Positions 1 to 8,686 of a stretch of 64,000 nucleotides of DNA are shown here, in pieces. The DNA lies in assembly GCA_002150995.1 (NCBI GenBank), contig MDHJ01000001.1, positions 124,001 through 188,000 on the forward strand. The letters run 5' to 3'. The DNA is from Clavibacter michiganensis. Lineage in GTDB: Bacteria > Actinomycetota > Actinomycetes > Actinomycetales > Microbacteriaceae. Position numbers and translations under genes: made by a program. The notes below the pieces were generated by a model. The model worked only from the letters and a program-made list of their open reading frames with translations. It searched no databases and was not told where the DNA came from. Each line of letters opens with the position of its first letter. The first letter of the stretch is position 1.

Positions 1-142
1 GGGCGCGGATGCCGTCCGCGATGGTCGTGTGCATGCCGTCGGGGTAGATCTCCGCGACGACCGGCTTCACCTTCTCGTGCCGGAACTCACCCCAGACGAC
101 GACGCGGATGGGGGCGGGGGCGCTCGTGGCGGTGTCGGTCAT
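1..142 (-). CDS. ThuA-like sugar-utilisation protein, 3' part missing
   Basis: Only the first 47 codons are inside the window. The start of the protein (MTDTATSAPAPIRVVVWGEF) and the later words HEKVKPVVAEIYPDGMH closely match the complete ThuA protein at 54051-54824, which has [15 protein letters not shown] and ERYPTGMH at the same places. ThuA-family proteins have a class I glutamine-amidotransferase-like fold and act in disaccharide utilisation beside Gfo/Idh/MocA dehydrogenases. The ATG overlaps the TGA of the upstream oxidoreductase by four bases (ATGA), so the two are probably translationally coupled. The family call is firm; the substrate is unknown. Confidence 0.85.
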   Translation of the reverse strand, partial: MTDTATSAPAPIRVVVWGEFRHEKVKPVVAEIYPDGMHTTIADGIRA

Positions 143-1320
143 CGGGCGCCTCCTGACGCGGTCGGGGTCGTGGCCGGGGCGGATCCCCAGGCCGGGGTGC
201 GGATGCCGTCGGCTGCGCTCGTCCACGAGCGCAGCAGGTCGGCGACGTCGGCTCTCCGCTCATCGGCGATCGCCTGGGCGAGCGCGTCCTCGAGCAGGTC
301 GGCGATGACGACGCGCTCGCCGCCCCGCTCGCTGCTGCGGATCGCGCCCTCCACCATGGCGAGGCTCATCACGTTGAGGCGCACCTCGCTCTGCGGGGTG
401 GTGCCGGTGCGGAGGGACCCGACGAACTCCTCGAGCGAGGCCGCGATCCCCTCGGGCGCGTCGAGCACGTCGAACCGCGAGCCCGGCACGTCGAGCCCGA
501 CGACGTCGTCGCCGTCCCAGTGCGCGGCGCCGTGCTCGCCGTAGGCCCGCCAGTCGGCGTTCCACGACGTCGGCATGCCCGGGGTGCAGCGGCTCCCGAC
601 GTACGCGAAGCGGGCGCCGGACGCGAGCTCGAAGTCGGCGGTGGCGGCCGCGTCGCCCGCGTACCAGCTCCACGGGGGGTTCCACGAGCTGCAGCGCACG
701 GCGACGGGCTCCTCGCCCGTCGCGTACCGCAGCTGGTCGAAGTGGTGGATGGACATGTCGATGAGGAGCGGATGCGCCATCTGCTCGCGGAAGCCGGGTT
801 CGTGGTCCTCGTGCAGGAACTGCGCGTGCACGACCGCGAGCGGCCCCACCTGCGCGACCGCCTCGCGGAACGCGACGAGGTGGTTGAAGTACCGGCGCGA
901 CTGGCTCACCATCAGGAGCCCGCCGGTGATGTCGGCGAGGGCGACCTGGCGGAGCGCCTCGGCGACGGTCGGCGCGAGCGGCTTCTCGCAGAGCACTGGC
1001 AGGCCCGCACGGAGCGCCTGCTCGTTGACGACACGGTGCGCCTGCGGCACGGTCACGTTCACCACCGCCCGCGCGCCGGAGCGCTCCGCGACCTCCGCCA
1101 CGGACGCGCCGACGGCGACCCCCTCGAGCCCGGCCTCGCGCACGGCGGCCTCCGCGAGCGGCACGTCGAGGTCGACGACGCCGGCGGGCGCCGCGTGCGG
1201 GCTGTCGGCGAGCATGCGGATCCACGCGCCGCCCATGGCGCCGGCGCCTACCACCACGACGGGCAGGCGCCCGTCGTGGTCGGCGGGCGAGGGAGCCGGG
1301 TGCTGTCGGAGGTCGGTCAT
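139..1320 (-). CDS. Gfo/Idh/MocA family oxidoreductase (ThuB-like)
   Basis: A 393-residue NAD(P)-dependent sugar or polyol dehydrogenase. The N-terminal Rossmann domain has GAGAMGG at residues 25-31 and the family motif CEKP with Lys113. The C-terminal domain carries the substrate-site segment IDMSIHHFDQLRY. The ATG at 1320 is chosen because GAAGGGA lies eight bases upstream; an in-frame ATG at 1329 has no space for a ribosome site. The gene overlaps the following ThuA gene by four bases. It is clearly paralogous to the gene at 54821-56050: both have [16 protein letters not shown] and ALWDGD/AHWDGD at matching places. A promoter-like site lies about 290 bases upstream. The sugar oxidised is not known. 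Confidence 0.88.
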   Translation of the reverse strand: MTDLRQHPAPSPADHDGRLPVVVVGAGAMGGAWIRMLADSPHAAPAGVVDLDVPLAEAAVREAGLEGVAVGASVAEVAERSGARAVVNVTVPQAHRVVNEQALRAGLPVLCEKPLAPTVAEALRQVALADITGGLLMVSQSRRYFNHLVAFREAVAQVGPLAVVHAQFLHEDHEPGFREQMAHPLLIDMSIHHFDQLRYATGEEPVAVRCSSWNPPWSWYAGDAAATADFELASGARFAYVGSRCTPGMPTSWNADWRAYGEHGAAHWDGDDVVGLDVPGSRFDVLDAPEGIAASLEEFVGSLRTGTTPQSEVRLNVMSLAMVEGAIRSSERGGERVVIADLLEDALAQAIADERRADVADLLRSWTSAADGIRTPAWGSAPATTPTASGGAR

Positions 1321-1662
1321 GGTGGTCATCCCTTCACCGTCGACGCGCGGCGGACGCCGCACGGGGAGGGCGGCGCCGGGTCAGCCGTCGGCCGGCCCGG
1401 TCGTGCCCGATGGAGACGCCGGAGCGGCTACCGCGATCGCGGATCGTGCGGGAGGGCCTGCGTCACGCCGTTCTCGCGCGGCGTCGTAGGGGCCTGGTCC
1501 CCGCGGGCGGCGAGGGCCGCGATCCACCGTGGACGTCCCATGGCGATGCCCCTCTCCGCGCCCCGGCCGGCGGCTGCCCTGCCACGTGGATCCGGGGGAT
1601 CGCTGCGTCGATGTTAGGACATGCCGACATATGGCGTCAACGAGACGGGCTGAGGGCGACGG
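1321..1662. other. Intergenic region upstream of the oxidoreductase
   Basis: This 342-base stretch holds the promoter at 1611-1640 and the ribosome site of the oxidoreductase. No reading frame in it looks like a protein. The long distance from promoter to gene could form a structured leader, but no known riboswitch pattern is recognised. Confidence 0.5.
1611..1640 (-). promoter_or_regulatory. Sigma-70-type promoter for the oxidoreductase/ThuA pair
   Basis: On the minus strand TTGACG (1640-1635) and TAACAT (1616-1611) are separated by 18 bases, close to the vegetative consensus and unusual in this GC-rich sequence. The spacer holds CATATGTCGGCATG, with two ATGTC half-sites that may bind a regulator. 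The next start codon is at 1320, so the transcript would have a leader of about 280 bases. Confidence 0.5.
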
Positions 1663-1995
1663 CTAGTCATTGGGTGCCCCTGCCCCTGCCCCAAGCGCTC
1701 CCGCCCCGGGCTCCAGGACGAGGTGCAGGCCCGCGGCCGTGTCGGCCGTGCGCATGAGCGCCTCGGCCCACGCGCGGTCGATGACGGGTGCGTCCTCGGC
1801 GAAGTGGAACTCCACCGGGACGCCCGGGTGGATCCAGACGGTCCGGCGCCCGCCGCCCTCGGAGCCCGGGTTCCGCCAGGAGAACGCGAAGCCCTCCCGT
1901 CGGCGCAGCTTGGCGACGATGACGAGCTGCAGGTGGGCGAGCGCACGGTCGTCGACGTCGACGCGGGTCGAGGCGCCGTAGACCAGGCGGCCCGT
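1663..1995 (-). CDS. DUF7882 family small protein with apparent ACG start
   Basis: A 110-codon frame, preceded in frame by a TAG only 12 bases upstream, encodes the Microbacteriaceae DUF7882 fold: GRLVYGAS, then DDRALAHLQLVIVAKLRR, EGFAFSWRNPG, RTVWIHPGVPVEFHF and DRAWAEALMRTADTA. Relatives start MGxLxYG, and here the codon at the expected Met (1995-1993) is ACG. No ATG, GTG or TTG precedes the conserved part. Either ACG initiates weakly (GCGGGA lies upstream), or the start was lost by a T to C change, or the base is wrong. Function is unknown; the family is common and single-domain. Confidence 0.7.
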   Translation of the reverse strand, partial: TGRLVYGASTRVDVDDRALAHLQLVIVAKLRRREGFAFSWRNPGSEGGGRRTVWIHPGVPVEFHFAEDAPVIDRAWAEALMRTADTAAGLHLVLEPGAGALGAGAGAPND

Positions 1996-2221
1996 AGTCG
2001 GTCCCGCCTAGGCGCCGGTCGCGCGGATCGTCCGGTCGACCGCACCGGACGGGAGGGAGGTCGCTTCGGTGCCGCGCTGATGGTTCATGCACAAGACGTT
2101 ACGGGGCTCTCGACATGGCGTCCGCGGGGTTGACACGGGGCTGTGGCGTCCGGGCAGGGCTGACGCGCTCCGGCGCCGGACGGCCACCCGGGAACCGAGG
2201 GCGGCCGCCCGTGCGTGAGCC

Positions 2222-4839
2222 TCAGTCGCGCGCCGCCGCCGTCTCGGCCTGGATCGTCGTCGACGTGGGGGGTGCCGCGTGGGCGCCGTGCCCGCCGTCG
2301 GCCGGGAGGCCGTCGGGGAGCGCATCCGCCGTCGCCGGGTCCGCGGCGCCCGGGTGCGTGCGCTCCAGCGCCGCGCCCTCGATGTCCACGTCCGGCAGGA
2401 TCCGGTCGAGCCAGCGCGGCAGCCACCAGGCCGACCGGCCGAGCAGGTGCATGAGCGCGGGCATCAGCAGCATGCGCACCACGAACGCGTCGAGCAGCAC
2501 GCCGAACGCGAGCCCGAAGCCGATGGACCGGATGATGGTCGACTCCGAGAAGATGAACCCGCCGAACACCGACACCATGATGAGCGCCGCCGCGGTCACG
2601 ACCGCGCGGCCGGCCCGGAAGCCCTGCACCACCGCGAGGCGGGCGGACGCGCCGTGCACGTACGCCTCCCGCATGCCCGAGGCCAGGAAGAGCTGGTAGT
2701 CCATCGCGAGGCCGAACAGGATCCCGACGAGGATCACCGGCAGGAAGCTCAGGATCGGCCCCGGGCTCTCCAGCCCGATGAGGCTCGCGCCCCAGCCGAA
2801 CTGGAACACCGCGACGATGAGGCCGTAGGTCGCGAAGAGCGACAGCACGAACCCGCCCGTCGCGATCAGCGGCAGGAGGATCGAGCGGAACACCACGATC
2901 AGGATCAGCAGCGACAGGCCGACGACCACCAGCAGGTAGAGCGGCAGCACCGCGGCCAGCGCCTCGGAGATGTCGATGTTGGTGGCGGCCTGGCCGGCGA
3001 CGCCCAGCGAGATGCCCCCGTCGAGCTCGGGCAGCGCGCGGATGTCCTGCACCAGCTGCTCGGTGGACGCGCTGTTCGGGCCCTCCTCGGGCAGCACCTG
3101 GAACGCGAGCACCGTGTTGTCGTCCGTGTTCGCGACCGGGGCGACGGCGACCACGTCGTCGAGGTCGTGCAGGGTCTGCGCGACGTCGACCTGCGTGGCG
3201 AGGAGGTCGTCGTCGGCGAGGCCGGCGGGCACGTCGGCGACCACGAGCAGCGGGCCGTTCGCGCCCTCGCCGAACTCCTCGGCGACGGTGGAGAACGCGC
3301 GCTCGCTGGTGGATCCGGAGGGCTCGCTCGAGCCGTCCGGCAGGCCGAGCCGCAGCGAGAGGCTGGGGATCGCGATGACGAGCAGGGCGACGACCGTGCC
3401 GACGACGGTGAGCCCCGCGCGGAGGTTCGACATGGGCGCCAGGGCCTTCGCCGCCTGGTGCGGGTGGCGCTCGTGGCCGACGGCGGCGCGGTCGCGCTTC
3501 CGCAGCACCCGGGTGCCGGCGAGGCCGAGGACCGCGGGCGTGAGCGTGATGGCGACGAGCACCGCGACGGCGACGCAGACGGCCCCGACCGTGCCCATGA
3601 GCCCGAGGAACGGGACGCCCGTGACGTTGAGGGCGAGGAGCGCGACGATCACGGTGGATCCCGCGAAGACGACCGCGGTGCCCGAGGTGCCGGTCGCGAG
3701 GCCGATCGACTCGCGCACGCCGGTGCCCTGGAGCATCTGCTTGCGGTGCCGGTTGACGATGAAGAGGGAGTAGTCGATGCCGACCGCGAGGCCGAGCATC
3801 ACGCCGAGCACCGGGGTCACCGATGCCATGTCGACGACGCCGGAGAACGCGAGGGACGCGGTGACGCCGACGCCCACGCCGACCACCGCGGTGACGATGG
3901 GGAGGGAGGCGGCGATGACCGTGCCCAGCATGACGATGAGGACGACGGCCGCGAAGAGGAGGCCGACCACCTCGCCGATGCCGAAGATCTCGGGGACACC
4001 CTGCGCGAGGTCGGTCGCGAAGTCGACGCTGGTGCCGGCCACGGGCGCGTCCTGGAAGTGCGCGATGGCCTCCTCCTTGGTCTCCTCGGAGAGCTCGAGG
4101 CGCGGATCCGTGAAGGAGATGTTGACGATCGCGGTGGAGCCGTCCTCCGAGACCACGCCGATGCCGTCCGTGAGGCCGAGCAGCGTGCGGCCGAGCTCGG
4201 CCTGCTCGGCGCCGGAGTCGAGCTGCGCCCTCGACGCGTCGACCGTGGCCTGCTGCTCCTGGAGCGCCGCGGTCTGCTGGTCGAGCTGGGTCTGCTGCGC
4301 GTCGAGCGGGGCGAGCTGCGCCGCGGGCGCCCCGCGGCCTCGGCCTGCTGGCGGGCCGCCGTGAGCTGCTGCTGACCGGCCTCGAGCTGCGCCCGCCCGG
4401 CGTCGAGCTGCTGCTGCGCGGCGTCGAGCTGGGCGCGTCCCGCGGTGATCTGGTCGTCGCCCGACGCGAGCTGCGCGGCCTGGTCGGCGCGCTGCTGGGT
4501 GACGGCGAAGGGATCCACCACCGAGGCGACGCCCGGGAGGTCGCCGGCGCTCGTCGCGAGGGCGGAGATGTCCTGCTGCTGCTCGGGCGTGAACGCCTGG
4601 CCGTCCTCGGTGCGGTAGACGACCGTGCCGGTGCCGCCCGCGGTGTCGGGCAGCGTCTCGGCGAGCTCGTCGGTGACCGCGCCGGACGCGGTGCCCGGGA
4701 TGTCGAAGCTGTTGCCGAGGGTGCCCGCGAAGGCGAGGAACGAGCCGACGCCGATGCCGAGGATCACCACCCAGGAGACGATGACGAGCCACGCGCGACG
4801 CGCAGCCAGCGAGCCGAGCCGGAACAGCAGTGATGCCAT
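2222..4839 (-). CDS. MMPL family RND-type membrane transporter (frameshifted)
   Basis: Restored length is about 872 residues. It starts MASLLFRLGSLAARRAWLVIV with a first membrane helix, then a large extracellular domain with a Gln/Ala-rich heptad segment (LDAAQQQLDAGRAQL and similar, coiled coil), then two sets of membrane helices with the MMPL signature GIDYSLFIVNRHRKQ and its second copy GLAMDYQLFLASGMREAYVHG. Such proteins export lipids or drugs using the proton gradient. The frame changes in a run of four C at 4330-4333; one extra C gives the continuous AEAAGAPAAQLAPL. The gene is divergent from a TetR regulator that probably represses it. Confidence 0.88.
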
Positions 4840-4851
4840 GGGATCTCCTTC

Positions 4852-4879
4852 AGACGTCTCGACGATACGCTACGTCTCG
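4852..4879. promoter_or_regulatory. Candidate TetR operator between MMPL gene and regulator
   Basis: The 67 bases between the divergent starts contain ACGTCTCG twice (4854-4861 and 4872-4879), 18 bases apart, the first inside the palindrome AGACGTCT (4852-4859). Paired sites in a TetR/transporter intergenic region are the usual arrangement for autoregulation. Binding by the neighbouring regulator is inference. Confidence 0.45.
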
Positions 4880-4906
4880 TCTAGATTCTGGAGCTACCCT
4901 GTGCAG

Positions 4907-5494
4907 GTGAACGAGCACCGAACCGGACGGGTCCGCAGCGAGGCGGCCCGCGAGGCGATCCTGGGCGCCACCGTGCGCCTCATCCACGCGCGCGGCTACG
5001 ACCACCTCACGATGGAGGGCGTCGCCCGCGAGGCCGGCGTCGGCAAGCAGACCATCTACCGGTGGTGGCCGTCCCGCGGCGCGCTCATCGCGGAGTGCCT
5101 GACCGAGGGGCGGCTGATCCCGGTCGACTTCGACGTGCCCGACACGGGCGACCTGCACGCCGACATCGAGCGCTGGCTCACCGGCGTGCTCGCCGTGCTC
5201 GACGCGCCCACGGGCGGACCGCTCCTCCGCTCGCTGATCGCGGCCGCCGCGGAGGACGCGGCCGTCGGCGACCGCCTGAGCGCCAGCCTCGGCGTGGACC
5301 GCGGCCTGTCGGAGCGCCTGGCCGCAGGCATCCGCGCGGGCCAGCTGCCGGCTGACGCCCCCGTCCGCGAGCTGGGCCTCGCAATCCTCGGCCTCATCGT
5401 GCTCCGCGGCCTCGGCCGCGAGGGCGACCACGCGGACAGCGTGAGCCGGCTGGTGCGGTTCGTGCTGGGGGCCGGAGGGCCCGCCGCCGGCTGA
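4907..5494 (+). CDS. TetR family transcriptional regulator
   Basis: A 195-residue regulator with an N-terminal helix-turn-helix: AAREAILGATVRLIHARGYD, then MEGVAREAGVGKQTIYRWW, the typical TetR recognition helix. The C-terminal ligand domain resembles TetR_C_11-type proteins (LADAPTGGPLL-like region and RAGQLPADAP). The start is GTG at 4907; another in-frame GTG at 4901 is possible. It is divergently transcribed from the MMPL transporter with 67 bases between them, so it is most likely that gene's local repressor. Confidence 0.88.
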   Translation: MNEHRTGRVRSEAAREAILGATVRLIHARGYDHLTMEGVAREAGVGKQTIYRWWPSRGALIAECLTEGRLIPVDFDVPDTGDLHADIERWLTGVLAVLDAPTGGPLLRSLIAAAAEDAAVGDRLSASLGVDRGLSERLAAGIRAGQLPADAPVRELGLAILGLIVLRGLGREGDHADSVSRLVRFVLGAGGPAAG

Positions 5495-5512
5495 GGGCGA
5501 TCCCTCCCGCGC

Positions 5513-6370
5513 TCACCGGTACGCGTAGAACCCCTCGCCCGATTCCACGCCGAGCTTGCCCTGGTCGAGGTACTCGCTCTTGAGGTGCGCGGCCCACGCC
5601 TGCGCGCCCGGGTCGTCGCTCGCGGCGGAGATCGCGTACGCGGTGCGGAGGCCGACGACGTCGTAGATCTGGAACGGCCCGAGGGGTGCGCCCGTGGCGA
5701 TGCGCCAGGTGGTGTCGACCGTGGCGGGATCCGCCACCCCCTTCAGCACGAGGGCCGCGGCGGCCTCGAGCAGCGGCACGAGGAGCGAGTTGAGCACGTA
5801 GCCCGGCTGCTCCTTCTTCAGCGGGATCGGCACCATCCCGATCCCCTCCGCGAACGCGACGACCCGGTCGAAGACCTCGGGCGACGTGCGCTCGGTCCCC
5901 ATGATCTCGGCGGTGTTCTGGACCCACACGTGGTTCGCGAAGTGCAGCGCGAGGAAGCGGTCGGGCCGGCCGGTGGAGTCGGCGATCGCGCTCGGCAGGA
6001 GCGTCGAGGAGTTCGTCGCGAAGACCGTGCGCGCGGGTGCGGCGTCCGCGATGCGGCGGTACACGTCCTGCTTGAGCTCGAGGCTCTCCGGGACGGCCTC
6101 GATGACGAGGTCGGCATCGGCGACGGCCGCCGCCAGGTCGCTGGTGAGCGCGATCCCCGCGGCGGCCTCCGTGGCCGCGGCGCGGTGATCCTCGCCCGCG
6201 TCCGCGACGAACTGCGCGACGATCGCGTCCAGCCGGCCGCGCGCCGCCTCGAGCGCGGCGTCGTCCACGTCGTAGCAGCGCACGGCCTTGCCGTGGTTCG
6301 CGGCCTGGAACGCGATCTGCGCCCCCAGCACCCCGGCTCCGAGCACGGTGACCTTCTCGAATGCGGGCAT
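5513..6370 (-). CDS. 3-hydroxyacyl-CoA dehydrogenase family protein
   Basis: A 285-residue NAD-dependent dehydrogenase of the 3-hydroxybutyryl-CoA type. The N-terminal Rossmann motif is VTVLGAGVLGAQIAFQAANHG. Later come ADLVIEAVPESLELKQDVYR, FATNSSTLLPSAIA and the catalytic region LALHFANHVW, followed by the C-terminal domain QPGYVLNSLLVPLLEAA. The start ATG has GGAGGAG six bases upstream. Family members oxidise 3-hydroxyacyl-CoA in fatty acid or butyrate metabolism, but no other beta-oxidation gene is adjacent, so its precise substrate is open. Confidence 0.88.
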   Translation of the reverse strand: MPAFEKVTVLGAGVLGAQIAFQAANHGKAVRCYDVDDAALEAARGRLDAIVAQFVADAGEDHRAAATEAAAGIALTSDLAAAVADADLVIEAVPESLELKQDVYRRIADAAPARTVFATNSSTLLPSAIADSTGRPDRFLALHFANHVWVQNTAEIMGTERTSPEVFDRVVAFAEGIGMVPIPLKKEQPGYVLNSLLVPLLEAAAALVLKGVADPATVDTTWRIATGAPLGPFQIYDVVGLRTAYAISAASDDPGAQAWAAHLKSEYLDQGKLGVESGEGFYAYR

Positions 6371-6546
6371 GGGGGCTCCTCCGTCGTCGGGCGCTGCCCG
6401 GCGGATCCGCGGGGCGTCCCCTCCAGCGAAGCACCCGGCACCGCGCCCGACGCGGTCCGTGCGCCAGGCGGACTCCCGACCGTCATCCGTCGTGCGCGGT
6501 CCCGTCGGCGAGCCGGTCCAACGGCAGGCAGGCCTCCTCGCGCCAC

Positions 6547-6573
6547 GAGGGCCCGTGCTGTGCACGGGCCCTC
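6547..6573 (-). terminator. Hairpin terminator after the secreted glycosidase
   Basis: A perfect 12-bp stem GAGGGCCCGTGC / GCACGGGCCCTC with a TGT loop lies 45 bases past the stop of the secreted glycosidase. There is no U-run, as is usual for hairpin terminators in high-GC actinobacteria. Confidence 0.7.
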
Positions 6574-6617
6574 CGGAGGATCACGCGGTCATCGGCGAGC
6601 CGATGTCCGGCGGCGGA

Positions 6618-8330
6618 TCATCGCCTGACGGTGATGGAGTCGAGCTCCGCGAATCCCGTGCCGCCGGCGTAGTTCGGCGAGCCCTTCGCCAGGCGGATCA
6701 CGTTGTATCCGGCGCGCAGCGTGACCGACGACGCAGCCGAGTCCTGGAACCGCCCCCAACCGCCCGTCGGTGCGTACGACACGTTCGCGAAGGCGCTGCC
6801 GTTGACGGCGAGGCCCTGCGTCGATGCGGCGCTGCCGCCGTTCGCGTAGCGGCGTGTCAGGGAGTAGGTCCCGGCCGTGGGCACCTCGACGATGAAGTCG
6901 ACGAAGCTGTTCGACCGCCCGTCTCCCAGGCCGTCGATGCGTCCGACGTAGCCGCCGTTGGAGGCGCCGCCCGAGCTGAGGCGCTGCGCGTTGACGACCG
7001 TGGCGTTCTCGGCCTCGTAGACCTGCTGGTAGGAGGTGGTCGGTCCCGTCGAGGGCGTGACGACGACCTGGTAGGCGCCGAGGTAGTCCTGGTTGCGGAT
7101 CGGCACGGTCACCGCCCCGTTCACGATCGGCACGGTCGTGGAGGACAGCCGCGTGGGAGCGTCGACGTTCGTCATGCGGCCGGACCGCGGCGTGTAGTTG
7201 ACCGTGACGGTCGCATTCGCCCCGAAGCCCGCGAGTCCCTTCACCTGCACGCTGTTGTCGCCGAAGGTGCCGCCGAGGGCGACGTTGACGATCTTGCGCG
7301 TGGAGTCGTAGGAGGCGAAGCCGTCGAGGTCGCCGGACGGGGTGACGGCGAGCATGTTGCCCGCCATCTCGCCGTACCACTTGTAGAGCCAGTACGACCC
7401 GGTGGGACGGTCGTTCCAGACCAGGCCGCCCACGGTGCCGGACTCGTACCAGTACGCGCGCTCGGCGTCGTTGATGCCCGTGCGCTCGAACTGGGCGATG
7501 TAGTGCGCGGCGACGCTGGGGGTGTCGACCTGCGACGGCGAGCCGTACTCGTTGATCGAGATGGGGCGCGGGCTGATGCCCAGCGAGCGCTCGATGGCCC
7601 GGTAGTCCGCGACGTGCTCGTCGACCGAGTTGTACGTCTCGTCCTCCAGCTCGTGCCAGACGACGACGTCGGGCAGGGTGCCGTCGGCCTTCGCGCGGGC
7701 CATGAAGTCGCGCATGAGGTCGGGGTAGTAGCGGCTGTAGCTCGGTCCGACGATCGGGGTCGTCGTGTCCTGCAGCTTCACCTGGCGGTAGGTGCGGGTC
7801 CAGCCGTCGAGGAACGGCCCCGCCTTGGCGGTGTCCCAGGTGCCGTCGGGCTCGTTCCACAGCTCCCAGCCGTTGATGTTGGTGGTGCCGCGGGCATCGA
7901 CGCGGGCCTTCACCATCGTGTCGATCTTCTGCGTCCAGTCCGCCCAGCTGATCCAGCGGTAGGGGAAGTTCGGGTACACGTCCGGCATCCGGGCGTAGGA
8001 CTGGGCGCCGTCGCGGGTGAAGGCGGGCGCGGTCTTCAAGATGTCCCCGGTGGGGACCGTGGCGCCGTTGCCGAGCTGCTGCACACCCGGAGCCGGCTGC
8101 GTGTGCTGCTTGAGGCGGAGCGGCGTGAGCAGCCCGGGCGCCGGATCGGTGTCGGTCGCGACGGCGTAGAGGCCGCCTGCTCCGACGTGCGTCACCGGAC
8201 GGATGGGTGTCGCGGCGTCGACGACCAGCTGGTCGTCCGCCGCGAACGCGGGCGAGACCGGGCCGGTGATCACCCCGCCCGCCAGCGCTGCCGCTGTCGC
8301 CACCCCCAGCAATGCGTATCGCTTCTTCAT
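6618..8330 (-). CDS. Secreted clan GH-A glycoside hydrolase with C-terminal carbohydrate-binding module
   Basis: A 570-residue extracellular enzyme. MKKRYALLG opens a signal peptide ending AFA-A at about residue 30. The catalytic barrel shows GWELWNEPDGTW, with Glu160 as likely acid/base, and ISINEYGSP, with Glu261 as likely nucleophile, the order found in clan GH-A families such as GH39. A linker is followed by a C-terminal beta-sandwich typical of CBM6/CBM35 (YEAENATVVNAQRLSSGG, YVGRIDG, YNVIRLAKGSPNYAG). AAGGGAG precedes the ATG. A LacI-type operator in its promoter matches the one before the adjacent importer operon. It probably releases oligosaccharides from plant glycans for import; exact family and substrate are not certain. 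Confidence 0.8.
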   Translation of the reverse strand: MKKRYALLGVATAAALAGGVITGPVSPAFAADDQLVVDAATPIRPVTHVGAGGLYAVATDTDPAPGLLTPLRLKQHTQPAPGVQQLGNGATVPTGDILKTAPAFTRDGAQSYARMPDVYPNFPYRWISWADWTQKIDTMVKARVDARGTTNINGWELWNEPDGTWDTAKAGPFLDGWTRTYRQVKLQDTTTPIVGPSYSRYYPDLMRDFMARAKADGTLPDVVVWHELEDETYNSVDEHVADYRAIERSLGISPRPISINEYGSPSQVDTPSVAAHYIAQFERTGINDAERAYWYESGTVGGLVWNDRPTGSYWLYKWYGEMAGNMLAVTPSGDLDGFASYDSTRKIVNVALGGTFGDNSVQVKGLAGFGANATVTVNYTPRSGRMTNVDAPTRLSSTTVPIVNGAVTVPIRNQDYLGAYQVVVTPSTGPTTSYQQVYEAENATVVNAQRLSSGGASNGGYVGRIDGLGDGRSNSFVDFIVEVPTAGTYSLTRRYANGGSAASTQGLAVNGSAFANVSYAPTGGWGRFQDSAASSVTLRAGYNVIRLAKGSPNYAGGTGFAELDSITVRR

Positions 8331-8403
8331 CGGTGCTCCCTTGCACTCGGATCCGGCCGTCCATGGCCTCATCTCCTGATGAGCCGCCACCGGCCGCATT
8401 CAC

Positions 8404-8442
8404 AACATAGGGCGCGGAAATGCATTCCGAAAGCGGTTTCTG
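8404..8442 (-). promoter_or_regulatory. Promoter with LacI-type operator before the secreted glycosidase
   Basis: CCGAAAGCGGTTTCTG at 8427-8442 resembles the LacI-family palindrome and the perfect-armed copy at 13945-13960. On the minus strand it overlaps a weak -35 (TTTCGG, 8432-8427), 17 bases from TATGTT (8409-8404). TGCAT flanks the operator on both sides. This placement would let a LacI protein block transcription. Confidence 0.5.
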
Positions 8443-8485
8443 CATATTGTCCGGAAATGGTCGAGAATGCGATGGTGATTCACGC

Positions 8486-8521
8486 CGAATAGCCCTCCGG
8501 GCGTCGCCGGTGGGCTATTCG
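8486..8521 (-). terminator. Inverted repeat downstream of the GH127 operon
   Basis: CGAATAGCCC (8486-8495) and GGGCTATTCG (8512-8521) form a perfect 10-bp stem with a 16-base loop, 166 bases past the GH127 stop. It is probably the operon's terminator; without a U-run a regulatory palindrome cannot be excluded. Confidence 0.5.
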
Positions 8522-8686
8522 AGGTCTATTCGCATTGATGTCGGGAAATGGATGGGATCATCGATCCGGACATTCCACCGGAGCGATGATGCAGGGCCTG
8601 CAGCGCTGCCGGGAACGGCTGCCGCCATCGCCTCGTGCTCCGCGGGCGGCCGCTCCCGCCAGTAGCGGCCCGTGGTCCTCCTCGGC

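Larger units (their letters stand above)
8331..8686. other. AT-richer intergenic region between two glycosidase genes
   Basis: This 356-base region is clearly less GC-rich than its surroundings, notably 8400-8580. It holds the promoter/operator at 8404-8442 and the inverted repeat at 8486-8521. No convincing gene is seen. Confidence 0.6.

Noticed and set aside
5395..6434. Long Arg/Gly-rich frames overlapping many genes on both strands
   Set aside because: At this GC content non-coding frames stay open for long stretches; they lack family motifs and ribosome sites.
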